Positions 26,398-34,892 are shown, numbered from the stretch's first letter. The stretch: DNA of 64,000 bases from Paenibacillus hemerocallicola (GCF_006265175.1 NZ_VDCQ01000005.1:163448-227447), one strand, 5' to 3'. The notes: generated from the sequence alone by a model not told the origin. A program made the numbers and translations.

Positions 26398-26406
26398 CAT
26401 ACAATA
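26398..26406 (+). promoter_or_regulatory. Sporulation-type -10 element before spoVIF
   Basis: CATACAATA fits the sigma-K -10 consensus CATAnnnTA and also the sigma-E -10 (CATACAAT). The upstream -35 is weak for either factor. B. subtilis spoVIF is sigma-K dependent. Confidence 0.5.
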
Positions 26407-26433
26407 CGGTAAGTCACCGTGAGGAGGTCTGGC

Positions 26434-26712
26434 ATGAGCGGAAAAGAAATATCGAAGGACGTGCTCAATACCGTAAAGAAAAAAGCGGGCAAAAACGTCT
26501 CGGAGAAAGACATCTACAAGCTGGCAAGCGGCGTCAAGCCGTCTACCGTACAAAGCGAGAAGCAGCTCCGGCAGCTGATCAAGCAAGTATCGAGCATGGT
26601 CAAGGTGCCCGTATCGGAGTCGACTGTCAATGAGATCGTCAGCGCCGTGCAAAAAAGCGGCATGAATCCGAATAATATGGAAGCGCTGATGAAGATGATG
26701 ATGAAGAAGTAG
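26434..26712 (+). CDS. spoVIF: Stage VI sporulation protein F (SpoVIF/YjcC-like)
   Basis: This 92-residue protein is basic and helical, with an N-terminal SGKEISKDVLNTVKKKAGK segment and a methionine- and lysine-rich C-terminus (NNMEALMKMMMKK). It matches the SpoVIF family, needed for spore coat assembly and resistance through GerE in B. subtilis. GAGGAGG stands eight bases before the ATG at 26434. The open frame begins 15 bases earlier, but without a better ribosome-binding site. A sporulation-type -10 lies at 26398, and an intrinsic terminator follows. Confidence 0.8.
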   Translation: MSGKEISKDVLNTVKKKAGKNVSEKDIYKLASGVKPSTVQSEKQLRQLIKQVSSMVKVPVSESTVNEIVSAVQKSGMNPNNMEALMKMMMKK

Positions 26713-26730
26713 TTCATCCGTGCAAGCCGG

Positions 26731-26760
26731 CAAGCTCCTGATTGGGGGCTTGTTTTTTTT
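26731..26760 (+). terminator. Terminator after spoVIF
   Basis: CAAGCTCC (26731-26738) pairs with GGGGCTTG (26745-26752), followed by TTTTTTTT. Confidence 0.88.
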
Positions 26761-26900
26761 CGGTTCCGCAGTCGAATGGATGTCGGACGTTTATGTCCGA
26801 ATCGTCCGTATCGACAAGTTGTCCCTTTCTTAAGGTGTCTCCTATAATGAGAACGTATGTTCCTTTCGCATACAATTCATTTTATAAGGAGAGAAACTGG

Positions 26901-28118
26901 ATGAGAAAGTCGGTATGTATGATCGCGCTCGTATTAAGCTTGTTGTTCTCGGGGATGTCCGCCTATGCGGATGCGAATCCCGCGCCAGGAATGCTGAGAT
27001 GGCTTCCGGCCGCACCTCCCTCGGCGCCTTATTTCGCCGCGACGGACGGCAATTGGCAGACGTTCGAAACCTTATCGAACGAATCGGTCGTGTGGAGCTT
27101 CGCTCGACCTGTCGATTTGACCGGTTTTATCTTCTATGCGGATTCGCCGGACGCCCAGCTGTACATGATCGATGTGTATGGAATGGTGACGGCGGCGGCA
27201 GGAGCGTCGACGACCATCCCGGCCGCGCCGTTCGCGATCGACGTGTCCAAGGTGAAATCGGTAAGATTGACTTCCGGCAACCCTGGCCAGCCAATTCGGG
27301 TTTACGAGCTTGACGTATACGGTTCGCTTGCCCCGATCGCACCCTTGGCTCCGGGCGGACTCGGCGCAATCGGATCGGACGGAGCCGTGCAGCTCCATTG
27401 GTATCCCGAGCTGTACGCCACCGGCTACCGTGTGAAACGTTCTCCGTACGCCGGCGGCCCTTATTCGGTCGTCCAAACGGTTTACGGAACGCAGTTCCGG
27501 GACGAGTCGGTTGTCAACGGAACCCCTTACTATTATACGGTCTCCGCCTTCAACGAGTTCGGAGAAAGCGCCAACTCCGCGCCGGTATGGGCATATCCGT
27601 ATCAATCGGCTCCGGCCGCGCCCGCCCGCCTGACAGCAGTCCCCGGAGACGGCCAGGTTCTGCTCCAATGGGAGACCGTTACGGGTGCCGTCTATTACAA
27701 CATCAAGAGAAACGGGCCGAACGGAGGCGGCTACGCCACCGTCGGTCAGAGCGTATACGGCTACTATACGGACGGCTCATTGGCGAACGGGAGTACTTAT
27801 TCCTATATCGTAACGGCTCTAAACGGTGCCGGAGAGAGTATGCCGAGCGCTGCTGCAGCCGCCGTTCCGATTGCGGCCGTTCCGGACCGCGTGCTTCTGA
27901 ACATATCGCTTGCCGGCGGAGATGGTAAGGAATACGATTTGTCTGCCGCCGAAGCTGCCGATTTCATTGCTTGGTACGAGAATCGCTCCAACGGAATCGG
28001 CACGGGTGCATATCCGTTCATCCAGAGCGGGAACAGGGGGCCGTTCGCCACCAGAACCGATTATATCGTTTTTTCGAGTATCGTTGCCTTCGGAGCGAAT
28101 GCCTATAAGGCTAAGTGA
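26901..28118 (+). CDS. Secreted protein with two fibronectin type III domains
   Basis: The 405-residue protein has a signal peptide (residues 1-25, ending SAYADA). A region of about 110 residues follows that resembles a galactose-binding fold (WSFARPVDLTGFIFYADSP). Two FN3 domains lie at about 148-238 and 240-328 (YRVKRSPYAGGPY and YNIKRNGPNGGGY; both end in the usual VTALNGAGES type strand). The C-terminal 75 residues are unassigned. AAGGAG precedes the ATG at 26901. It has no wall anchor or catalytic motif. A carbohydrate-binding or surface role is possible. It has no counterpart at this position in B. subtilis. Confidence 0.75.
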   Translation: MRKSVCMIALVLSLLFSGMSAYADANPAPGMLRWLPAAPPSAPYFAATDGNWQTFETLSNESVVWSFARPVDLTGFIFYADSPDAQLYMIDVYGMVTAAAGASTTIPAAPFAIDVSKVKSVRLTSGNPGQPIRVYELDVYGSLAPIAPLAPGGLGAIGSDGAVQLHWYPELYATGYRVKRSPYAGGPYSVVQTVYGTQFRDESVVNGTPYYYTVSAFNEFGESANSAPVWAYPYQSAPAAPARLTAVPGDGQVLLQWETVTGAVYYNIKRNGPNGGGYATVGQSVYGYYTDGSLANGSTYSYIVTALNGAGESMPSAAAAAVPIAAVPDRVLLNISLAGGDGKEYDLSAAEAADFIAWYENRSNGIGTGAYPFIQSGNRGPFATRTDYIVFSSIVAFGANAYKAK

Positions 28119-28132
28119 CGGGGAAGGACGAT

Positions 28133-28167
28133 AAGAGCCGCGCGGGATTTCCCCCTGCGGTTCTTTG
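28133..28167 (+). terminator. Intrinsic terminator
   Basis: AGAGCCGC (28134-28141) pairs with GCGGTTCT (28157-28164), including one G-U pair, with a short T run after it. Confidence 0.65.
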
Positions 28168-28207
28168 CCGTTTCGGATCGAAGCGGCATTGTTCGCGAAT
28201 TCGTCGA

Positions 28208-28237
28208 TTTCACAAAAGGGTAGCGGAATGCTATAAT
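28208..28237 (+). promoter_or_regulatory. Promoter of the yphE-ferredoxin cluster
   Basis: TTTCAC (28208-28213), 18 bases, TATAAT (28232-28237); 34 bases before the ATG at 28272. Confidence 0.5.
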
Positions 28238-28271
28238 CAGGGGCGATAGAACTAATATATAGGGTGATCGC

Positions 28272-28451
28272 ATGAGCAGTATGGATAAAATGTGGGCCTC
28301 CTTCATCGGAATGGGGCTAATGGTATTGGCTTCGTTTATTATTACGTTTGCGAGAATCAAACTGAAGGGCGTCGTACGCGGCATTGTGTCCGTGATCGCC
28401 TTCGTCATCTTGCTGGTGTCCGTCGTGTATATGCTGCTATCGATTTTATAA
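28272..28451 (+). CDS. yphE: Small DUF2768-type membrane protein (YphE-like)
   Basis: This 59-residue protein begins MSSMDKMWASFIGMG and is almost entirely two hydrophobic helices (about 8-25 and 35-58) around a short basic turn (RIKLKG). Size and its place ahead of yphF and spoIVA agree with B. subtilis YphE. AGGGTGA precedes the ATG. The function of the family is unknown. It is the first gene of a compact five-gene cluster ending with yphF. Confidence 0.7.
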   Translation: MSSMDKMWASFIGMGLMVLASFIITFARIKLKGVVRGIVSVIAFVILLVSVVYMLLSIL

Positions 28452-28472
28452 CGGAAGACGGAGGGAACGCAG

Positions 28473-28766
28473 TTGATCGAGTTGATAGGCCGGACCAAGC
28501 GAAAAACGACGGAAGCCGCAATAGGACGCACGATACTCGAGCTGGCGTTGAAGGCGGACGTCGATTGGGGATTCAATTGCACGCGCGGGACATGCTCCCG
28601 TTGCCGTTGTCTCGTATTGAGCGGAATGGAACACTTGAACGAGCCGACGAAAGCGGAGCTTGTCGGCTTGGACGATGAGGAGCTAGAGCAGGGATATCGG
28701 CTTGGGTGCCAAGTGAAGGTGAATAGCGATGGAACGATTGCCGTCCAAAACAAACCTTATTTTTGA
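28473..28766 (+). CDS. [2Fe-2S] ferredoxin, plant-type spacing
   Basis: This 97-residue protein has the four iron-sulfur ligands of a [2Fe-2S] ferredoxin: cysteines 36, 41 and 44 in CTRGTCSRC (Cx4Cx2C) and cysteine 79 in RLGCQ. It would carry single electrons for a partner enzyme that is not identified. The start is TTG with GGAGGG upstream. Its last 38 bases overlap the start of the nucleotidyltransferase-like gene in another frame. A second, different ferredoxin gene lies 600 bases downstream. Confidence 0.85.
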   Translation: MIELIGRTKRKTTEAAIGRTILELALKADVDWGFNCTRGTCSRCRCLVLSGMEHLNEPTKAELVGLDDEELEQGYRLGCQVKVNSDGTIAVQNKPYF

Positions 28767-29388
28767 ACCGTACACGACAAACGTTCCCGAAGCCGTATTG
28801 CGGGCATTGCTCGTCATGGGCAATCGGCTGGGGAATTGCGAGCCGACCTGGCTCGTAGGGGGAAGCTGCGGCGTGCTGCTGCAGGGCGTGGAGCTGAATG
28901 CCGTTCCGCGCGATCTCGATGTGTACGTGGATGCAGTCCGCGCGGAAACGGTCCACCGGGCGCTTGCGCCATACTCCATAGACGACCAGACCTATAGCGA
29001 AACGGGCATGTATGGTTCCTTGCTCAGTCATTATTCGATAGAAGGGGTTCAGGTGGAGCTGGTCGGCAGTTTGCAGGTGCGGTTGGATGAAGGCGAATAT
29101 GAGGTCCGCGTCCAATCGCTGCTCGCTTCCTTTGCGCAAGCGGGACTTATAAGAGGGGCGACGATCCGGTTTATGCCGCTCGTTCACGAGTTGGTGTTCA
29201 ATGTGCTCCGCGATCGGCGGGACCGCTATGAGCCTCTCGCCGAAGCGATGAGAGGACACCCGGAACGACATTTGCCCGCACTTGACGAGCTGCTGCGAAC
29301 GAATCGGATCGGAAAGCGTTATGCCGACCGATTGAACGACTTACTGCATGTATCGTCAGGCCGGAAGGGGTCGGAGGATGAATCCTGA
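28729..29388 (+). CDS. Nucleotidyltransferase-fold protein between two ferredoxin genes
   Basis: The 219-residue protein has the hallmarks of the polymerase-beta nucleotidyltransferase superfamily: the GGS loop (WLVGGSCGVLL, residues 41-51), then the metal-binding pair D62/D64 (PRDLDVYVD) and a third acidic residue, probably E110 (VQVELVG). A helical C-terminal half follows. It resembles minimal nucleotidyltransferase (MNT) or AbiEii-like folds. No HEPN or antitoxin partner is adjacent. The start codon sits inside the end of the first ferredoxin gene with AGGTGA before it, and the end overlaps the second ferredoxin gene by 11 bases. Confidence 0.7.
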   Translation: MERLPSKTNLIFEPYTTNVPEAVLRALLVMGNRLGNCEPTWLVGGSCGVLLQGVELNAVPRDLDVYVDAVRAETVHRALAPYSIDDQTYSETGMYGSLLSHYSIEGVQVELVGSLQVRLDEGEYEVRVQSLLASFAQAGLIRGATIRFMPLVHELVFNVLRDRRDRYEPLAEAMRGHPERHLPALDELLRTNRIGKRYADRLNDLLHVSSGRKGSEDES

Positions 29389-29719
29389 AATCCGATTTTT
29401 GCCCGATGACAAAAAAATCCAGATAAAGCCCGGCACGACGTTGCTCGACGCCTCCAAAAAGGCCCGGGTCCACATCCGAACCCGGTGCGACGGGAACGCC
29501 GCGTGTCTCATGTGCAAGGTGACGGTGGAAGACGGGACGGGATTGAGCGCCCCGGGAGACAACGAGAAGAGGAAGCTGGGCGAGCTGATCGGACGCGGCT
29601 ATCGGTTGGCTTGCCAGGCGAAAGCGCTGCGCAGCTGTACGGTCCATGTGCCGGAGGATCCGTTGAAGGCGGCGGTACGCGCCCAATTGGCCAAGCAGCG
29701 GGAAGAAGAGCAATGGTAA
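29378..29719 (+). CDS. [2Fe-2S] ferredoxin, adrenodoxin-type spacing
   Basis: This 113-residue ferredoxin has cysteines 37, 43 and 46 (CDGNAACLMC, Cx5Cx2C) and cysteine 79 (RLACQ). The five-residue first gap is the spacing of adrenodoxin and Isc-type ferredoxins, unlike the four-residue gap in the ferredoxin 0.9 kb upstream. A charged C-terminal helix (AAVRAQLAKQREEEQW) follows. I chose the ATG at 29378, which overlaps the end of the nucleotidyltransferase gene; the frame is open ten codons further up. The yphF-like lipoprotein gene follows after 34 bases. Confidence 0.82.
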   Translation: MNPEIRFLPDDKKIQIKPGTTLLDASKKARVHIRTRCDGNAACLMCKVTVEDGTGLSAPGDNEKRKLGELIGRGYRLACQAKALRSCTVHVPEDPLKAAVRAQLAKQREEEQW

Positions 29720-29753
29720 TCCGAGTCGCAATAGGTTTGAAAGGGGAGAAACG

Positions 29754-30560
29754 ATGTTGGCGCTGGCAAGATGCCGTGAAGCGTTAGTTCGATATGGATC
29801 CGAAGCATCCCGCATATTCCGCAAAGGCGAGCGGCGGCTGGCCGGAAGGGTAGCGGGCATCGTCGCTTTGGCCGCGCTGCTTCCCGTTTTATCCGGTTGC
29901 ATGTATCCGAAGGAGATGCGCAAAGAAAATCAGGTCACCGCAACGGAGAGCATCCTTGTCGTGCAAAATGCGGTGGATCGGTACAAAGAAAAGAACGGCA
30001 TCCTGCCGATCAAAAATTCGGAGATGAGCACGCCGATCTACGAGAAGTACGTGCTTGATATGAAAAAGCTGACCCACGGCCCGTATTTGGGACAGGTGCC
30101 GGGCACTGCCTTCGAGATGGGCGGCTCTAATTTGTTCGTGCTGGTCAACCCGGACGTCAAGCCGGAGGTGAAGCTGCTCGACTTGACCGGTTACCAGAAG
30201 ACGGGAGATATCCAGAAATGGGTAGACGAGTACGCCAAAGCGAATAACGGCGCAATCCCGAAAGGGAATCCTGCGGGACAAGACGTGTTCAGGCTCGATT
30301 TTGACAAGCTCGGCAAAAAGGCGGCACAGACGGAAAGTATGTATTCCAGGACGTATTTAAGCTATTTGGTCAGCGCGGACGGAACGGTAGCCATCGACTA
30401 TGCGCCCGAAATCATGCAGGCGATGCAGCGGAAGGGGATGAAAACAGCCGATGCCTCGACCGATCTCAGGACGCTGCTTGTGGCCGAATCCCCGTACGTT
30501 CCCGCGAAGTCTTTTCCTTATTATTGGTTGGACAACGAGCCCAAGCCGTCCGCTCGTTGA
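29754..30560 (+). CDS. yphF: YphF-like lipoprotein
   Basis: The 268-residue protein has a long arginine-rich N-region, a hydrophobic segment and the lipobox VLSGC (cysteine 49). The mature part is mixed helix and strand, with many lysines (ENQVTATESILVVQNAVDRYKEKNG). Position just before the spoIVA region and overall character match B. subtilis YphF, a DUF3939-type lipoprotein of unknown function. GGGGAGAAAC precedes the ATG. It ends eight bases before the convergent AraC gene. Confidence 0.75.
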   Translation: MLALARCREALVRYGSEASRIFRKGERRLAGRVAGIVALAALLPVLSGCMYPKEMRKENQVTATESILVVQNAVDRYKEKNGILPIKNSEMSTPIYEKYVLDMKKLTHGPYLGQVPGTAFEMGGSNLFVLVNPDVKPEVKLLDLTGYQKTGDIQKWVDEYAKANNGAIPKGNPAGQDVFRLDFDKLGKKAAQTESMYSRTYLSYLVSADGTVAIDYAPEIMQAMQRKGMKTADASTDLRTLLVAESPYVPAKSFPYYWLDNEPKPSAR

Positions 30561-30568
30561 GACGCGTC

Positions 30569-31480
30569 TCAGCACGGCGTCCCGGAATGCGACTGCAGGC
30601 GAAACTCGCTCGGCGTTTGATTGGTCACGCTTCTGAACGTACGGCTGAAATGAGAGGACGAAGCGAATCCCAAGGCGTACGCGATATCGGTCAGGGACGT
30701 GTCGTCGCCGGCCAGCAGCAGCCGCTTGCTTTCTTGTATGCGCTGCAGCAGTACGTACTGATAATACGCTACGCCTTTTTCCCGTTTGAACGTCCGAGTC
30801 AAATGCTCGGGGCTGACGTGAAACACCGGAGCCACGTTATTCAAGGACAGATCCTCGTATAAATGCGCCTCGATATAGCTGCAGCACCGATCGGCCAATT
30901 CCCGGGTAGCGTATCGCGGCACCGCGCGGGTGCATGCGACTGCTTGCTCCTCCACCATTCTCTCCACGATTACCGTCAAGCTCAGCAATTGGGCGAGCAG
31001 CATTTGCTGCCAGCCCTTTTTTTGCTCCTTCCGCTCCTTGTGCATAAGGAGCGCGATTTGTTTGATTGCGGAAAACTTGTTCATTTGCAGCTGAAATTGG
31101 CGGCAGCAATCGTTATCGAACCAATGCAGCGTGGACGGAAGACCGGGATATGGCGATGCTCCTTGCCGCAGCGTCGCATCGTCGACGCAAATAACGGCTC
31201 TTCTGTAGGCAGCGTTGTCGTCGACAAATACTTGATGAGGTACACAGCCGGGGAAGACGAGCAATTGTCCGGGAGCCGTCCGGTAGATGCGGTCCCCGAT
31301 CACGTAGGTTGCCGTTCCGGTCAAACTGAGATTGAATTCGATCCCCGGCTGCACGTGCAGCTTGTATCGGTGGGCTCTAATAGACTCTTTGCGCAGATAG
31401 ACGGGAAACTCGCTAAAATGCCGCTCCACGATCCGGTTCGCTACCGGCACATGATTGATCAGGTTCAAATCCACGCTCAT
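30569..31480 (-). CDS. AraC family transcriptional regulator
   Basis: This 303-residue regulator has an N-terminal cupin sensor domain (about residues 20-160, LLVFPGCVPHQVFVDD) and a C-terminal double helix-turn-helix (about 200-298, SYIEAHLYEDLSLNNVAPVF, then DIAYALGFASSSHFSRTFR). Proteins of this type usually activate sugar-use genes. It is divergent from a solute-binding protein gene that starts 258 bases away and is the likely target. GAAAGGGG lies upstream of the ATG. The module interrupts the yphF-spoIVA order seen in B. subtilis. Confidence 0.88.
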   Translation of the reverse strand: MSVDLNLINHVPVANRIVERHFSEFPVYLRKESIRAHRYKLHVQPGIEFNLSLTGTATYVIGDRIYRTAPGQLLVFPGCVPHQVFVDDNAAYRRAVICVDDATLRQGASPYPGLPSTLHWFDNDCCRQFQLQMNKFSAIKQIALLMHKERKEQKKGWQQMLLAQLLSLTVIVERMVEEQAVACTRAVPRYATRELADRCCSYIEAHLYEDLSLNNVAPVFHVSPEHLTRTFKREKGVAYYQYVLLQRIQESKRLLLAGDDTSLTDIAYALGFASSSHFSRTFRSVTNQTPSEFRLQSHSGTPC

Positions 31481-31519
31481 CGATTAAGCCCCTTTCCATG
31501 CGAATGGCGTTTGTTAAGC

Positions 31520-31549
31520 ATTATAGATTACGTTTGCGAAAATAGGCAA
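31520..31549 (-). promoter_or_regulatory. Promoter of the AraC gene
   Basis: The minus strand reads TTGCCT (31544-31549), 18 bases, TATAAT (31520-31525), about 40 bases before the ATG. Confidence 0.5.
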
Positions 31550-31737
31550 ATATGGAAAGACGGTCGCGATCCGGAGAATGCTGCGAATATCGCCGGAACG
31601 GTCGGCCGCATCCGGTCGTTCGGGGACATCAAAAATTTTCTCCAATAAGTGATCAAAAATAGGAAAGATTCTCCTGGGCGAAGACGGTACAATGAAAGCG
31701 CGAACATTGTGCACGTCCAACCGAAGGGGGAACGACA

Positions 31738-33054
31738 TTGAACGGAATCAGAAATAAAAAAGCAAACAAGCTGTGGCCCATTATCCCGGCTGCTCTGGCA
31801 GTCGCGATGTTATCCGCTTGCGGCGGCAAGGCGGGAAGCGCCGTACAGGGGGAGGTCGGCGATATTCCGGCGAAGGCCGCGAAGGAGCCCGTCACGCTTA
31901 CTTTTTTGTACAACGGATATTCCAAAGAGCTCGTCGAAGAACAGAAAAGCAAGGTAGAGAATAAGTTTCCGCATATCAAATTGAATGTAATGCTGGAAGC
32001 GGGAAAAGGCACGACGATGGAAGACGTTATCGGAGCCGGGACGAATCTTGACGCGGTGGCCCGCTCGGCTGGCGGCGTGTTCGCGGCGATGAAGTGGCAG
32101 GTTATGACCGATTTGACGCCGTACATCCAGAAGCACAAGTTCGATCTGAACCGGTTTGCGCCGGGCGTTCTGGAGGCGGTCCGCTCGTATTCGGCCAAAG
32201 GCGAAATGCTGTTCATGCCCTATGAATTGAACAATACGACGTTGATCTACAACAAAACGATCTTCGACAAGTTCGGCGTCCCTTATCCGACGGACGGCAT
32301 GACCTGGAACGAGATCTACGATTTGGCGAGCAAGGTGACGAGAGAGGACGGCGGTGTCAACTACAAAGGAATCAAGCTGAATGCGCTCAATCTCGTATAC
32401 CGGAACCAGCTGGGATTGCCCTTCGTCGATCCGAAAACGTTCGAGCCGACCGTCAACAATGAGTCTTGGAAAAAATGGCTGGAAACGATGACCCGTCTGT
32501 ATACGATACCGGGCAATCAGCCGGCCAGCGACGATACGGCCAATTTCTTCAGCAAGCAAACATTGGCCATGATGGCCGGCCCGAGTCCGCTCGACCAGCT
32601 GCCGGCCGCCGTGCAGAAAGGTTTGGACTGGGACGTCGTTTCTCTGCCTCATTTCGAAGGAATGAAGGACAAAGGCTCGCAGATGAACGCTCCGTTCTAT
32701 GCGATGGTTCCGACGAGCAAATATAAGGATGAGGTGTTCGAGGTGCTCGCCTATTTGGTATCCGACGAGATTCAGTCCTGGAACTCCCGGATGGGACACG
32801 TCTCGGTTCTGCGCAACGAGCAGATTATGGCGGAATTCGGCCAAGGGCTCGATATTTTGAAAGGAAAGAATATGAAAGCGTTCGTATCCGAGAAAATCGC
32901 CGGTCCGGTACCGGCAACCGCCTTTGACGGAATTGCCCGTTCCCGGTTCAGTCAGATCGTTGACAAGCTCGCTAACGGGCCAGACGATGTGAATACCGCT
33001 CTGCGCAAGGCGGAAGAAGATATCAAGAAGCAGATTGCCGACGAGAAAAAATAA
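31738..33054 (+). CDS. Extracellular solute-binding lipoprotein (sugar ABC type), orphan
   Basis: This 438-residue lipoprotein has lipobox LSAC (cysteine 28) and the family 1 solute-binding fold (COG1653 type): LTFLYNGYSKE first strand, then TTLIYNKTIFDKFGVPYPTDGMTWNE, a segment typical of this family in Paenibacillus. The start is TTG after AGGGGGAA. No permease or ATPase genes are nearby, so it must share components encoded elsewhere or act as a sensor. It is divergent from an AraC gene. The ligand is probably an oligosaccharide, but cannot be named. Confidence 0.88.
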   Translation: MNGIRNKKANKLWPIIPAALAVAMLSACGGKAGSAVQGEVGDIPAKAAKEPVTLTFLYNGYSKELVEEQKSKVENKFPHIKLNVMLEAGKGTTMEDVIGAGTNLDAVARSAGGVFAAMKWQVMTDLTPYIQKHKFDLNRFAPGVLEAVRSYSAKGEMLFMPYELNNTTLIYNKTIFDKFGVPYPTDGMTWNEIYDLASKVTREDGGVNYKGIKLNALNLVYRNQLGLPFVDPKTFEPTVNNESWKKWLETMTRLYTIPGNQPASDDTANFFSKQTLAMMAGPSPLDQLPAAVQKGLDWDVVSLPHFEGMKDKGSQMNAPFYAMVPTSKYKDEVFEVLAYLVSDEIQSWNSRMGHVSVLRNEQIMAEFGQGLDILKGKNMKAFVSEKIAGPVPATAFDGIARSRFSQIVDKLANGPDDVNTALRKAEEDIKKQIADEKK

Positions 33055-33064
33055 AACCGGGACG

Positions 33065-33107
33065 GAGAAGCCTCTTTTCGCGAAGGGGCTTTTCTCGTTT
33101 TCTTTAC
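33065..33107 (+). terminator. Terminator after the binding protein gene
   Basis: GAGAAGCCTCTT (33065-33076) pairs with AAGGGGCTTTTCTC (33083-33096), imperfectly, followed by a T-rich tail. Confidence 0.75.
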
Positions 33108-33127
33108 CGACATTCCCGCGATGTCCC

Positions 33128-33156
33128 GAATATGTGAGCTGCTCTCGACATACAGT
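33128..33156 (+). promoter_or_regulatory. Sigma-E type promoter 1 of spoIVA
   Basis: GAATATG (33128-33134), a 14-base spacer and CATACAGT (33149-33156) match the sigma-E consensus (KMATATT, 14, CATACAHT) well. The implied 5' leader is about 240 bases. Confidence 0.65.
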
Positions 33157-33247
33157 GATAAAGGGGTGTGGTATTCCCGCTGAAGGGGTTGGTAGATCGA
33201 TAGATTCCGAAGCGAGCAAGCGAACCAAAACTTTTAAAATGAAACAA

Positions 33248-33276
33248 TCATAATCGTCAAACCTAGTACATATAGT
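33248..33276 (+). promoter_or_regulatory. Sigma-E type promoter 2 of spoIVA
   Basis: TCATAAT (33248-33254), a 14-base spacer and CATATAGT (33269-33276) form a second sigma-E-like promoter, 120 bases downstream of the first and about 125 bases before spoIVA. The rest of this intergenic stretch (33157-33399) shows no gene. Confidence 0.65.
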
Positions 33277-33399
33277 TTTAGTAGTTAAAAAACATGTACG
33301 AGTATCGTCGCACTGCGAGGTAAGTCTACGGCCGGCAGCCGTCAACAATCCGATTGCGACATCTGCTTCGTTCATTATCCTGCCTAGGAGGGGATCTCA

Positions 33400-34878
33400 T
33401 TGGAGAAAGTGGATATCTTTAAGGACATCGCAGAACGCACAGGGGGGGACATCTACCTTGGTGTCGTAGGGGCGGTCCGGACGGGGAAATCTACGTTTAT
33501 TAAACGGTTCATGGAAACGCTGGTGCTTCCGAACATCCAGAACGAAGCCGAACGGATCCGGGCGACCGACGAACTGCCGCAAAGCGCGGCAGGGCGGACG
33601 ATTATGACGACCGAACCGAAGTTTGTACCAAACAATGCCGTCAGGCTGAATGTCGCCGAAGGGCTGAACGTCAACATCCGCGTCGTGGACTGCGTAGGCT
33701 ACGCCGTTCAAGGAGCAAAAGGCTACGAGGACGAGAACGGCCCTCGCATGATTACGACGCCATGGTTCGAAGAGCCGATTCCTTTCCAGGAAGCGGCGGA
33801 AATCGGCACGCGCAAAGTGATTCAAGAGCATTCGACCCTCGGGGTCGTCGTCACGACCGACGGTTCTATCGCGGAAATTCCGCGTTCCTCTTACGTGGAG
33901 GCGGAAGAGCGGGTCATCAACGAGCTGAAGGAAGTCGGCAAGCCGTTCATATTGATCGTAAACTCGATCAAGCCTTCCAGCCCGGAGACGATCGAGCTCC
34001 GCAACGAGCTGGCTGCCAAATACGACATTCCCGTCATGGCGACGAGCGTTGCCACGATGACGGAAGACGATATTTTGCAAGTGATGCGCGAGGTGCTCTA
34101 CGAGTTCCCCGTACACGAAGTAAACGTAAACTTGCCGAGCTGGGTTATGGTTCTGGGCGAAAACCACTGGCTTCGTTCGCACTTTGAAAATTCCGTCCGC
34201 AACACGGTCAAGGACATTCGCCGTCTGCGCGACGTGGACCGCGTTGTCAGCCAGTTCGACGAGTACGATTTTATCGATCGCGCCGCACTCGCCGGCATGG
34301 ACATGGGGCAAGGCGTGGCCGAGATCGATTTGTACGCGCCGGACGAATTGTACGATAAAATATTGATGGAAGTCGTCGGCGTCGAAATTCGCGGCAAAGA
34401 CCATCTGCTTCAGCTTATGCAGGAATTCACGCATGCGAAGCGGGAGTACGACCGGTTTGCCGAAGCGCTGGAGATGGTGAAGACGACCGGCTACGGCATA
34501 GCGCCGCCGAGTCTGGAGGATATGTCGCTCGACGAGCCGGAGCTGATCCGCCAAGGCTCGCGCTTCGGAGTGAGACTGAAGGCGACGGCGCCGTCGATCC
34601 ATATGATCAGGGTCGACGTAGAGTCCGAATTCGCCCCGATTATCGGCACCGAGAAGCAGAGCGAGGAGCTTGTCCGCTATTTGATGCAGGACTTCGAGGA
34701 AAATCCGCTTAAAATTTGGGATTCCGACATTTTCGGACGCTCGCTGAACTCCATCGTAAGGGAAGGCATACAGGGCAAATTGGCGATGATGCCGGACAAT
34801 GCGCGCTACAAGCTGCAGGAAACGCTTGGCAGAATTATTAACGAAGGCTCGGGCGGCCTGATTGCCATCATATTGTAA
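33400..34878 (+). CDS. spoIVA: Stage IV sporulation protein A (spore coat ATPase)
   Basis: This 492-residue ATPase polymerises on the outer forespore membrane and forms the basement layer of the spore coat. The Walker A motif GAVRTGKST is at residues 24-32, a DCVGY Walker B-like segment lies near 97, and the conserved C-terminus ends SGGLIAIIL, which anchors the protein at the forespore. It is very close to B. subtilis SpoIVA throughout. The start is TTG, with AGGAGGGG upstream. Two tandem sigma-E-like promoters precede it. A strong terminator follows. Confidence 0.97.
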   Translation: MEKVDIFKDIAERTGGDIYLGVVGAVRTGKSTFIKRFMETLVLPNIQNEAERIRATDELPQSAAGRTIMTTEPKFVPNNAVRLNVAEGLNVNIRVVDCVGYAVQGAKGYEDENGPRMITTPWFEEPIPFQEAAEIGTRKVIQEHSTLGVVVTTDGSIAEIPRSSYVEAEERVINELKEVGKPFILIVNSIKPSSPETIELRNELAAKYDIPVMATSVATMTEDDILQVMREVLYEFPVHEVNVNLPSWVMVLGENHWLRSHFENSVRNTVKDIRRLRDVDRVVSQFDEYDFIDRAALAGMDMGQGVAEIDLYAPDELYDKILMEVVGVEIRGKDHLLQLMQEFTHAKREYDRFAEALEMVKTTGYGIAPPSLEDMSLDEPELIRQGSRFGVRLKATAPSIHMIRVDVESEFAPIIGTEKQSEELVRYLMQDFEENPLKIWDSDIFGRSLNSIVREGIQGKLAMMPDNARYKLQETLGRIINEGSGGLIAIIL

Positions 34879-34892
34879 CCGGGGCTTTCGCG

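Noticed and set aside
26742..26900. A 53-residue N-terminal extension of the FN3 protein
   Set aside because: The extension overlaps the spoVIF terminator, and a signal peptide begins exactly at the ATG at 26901 after AAGGAG.
28729..29388. A toxin-antitoxin role (MNT/HEPN or AbiE type) for the nucleotidyltransferase-like gene
   Set aside because: No HEPN or AbiEi-like partner is adjacent; both overlapping neighbours are ferredoxins.
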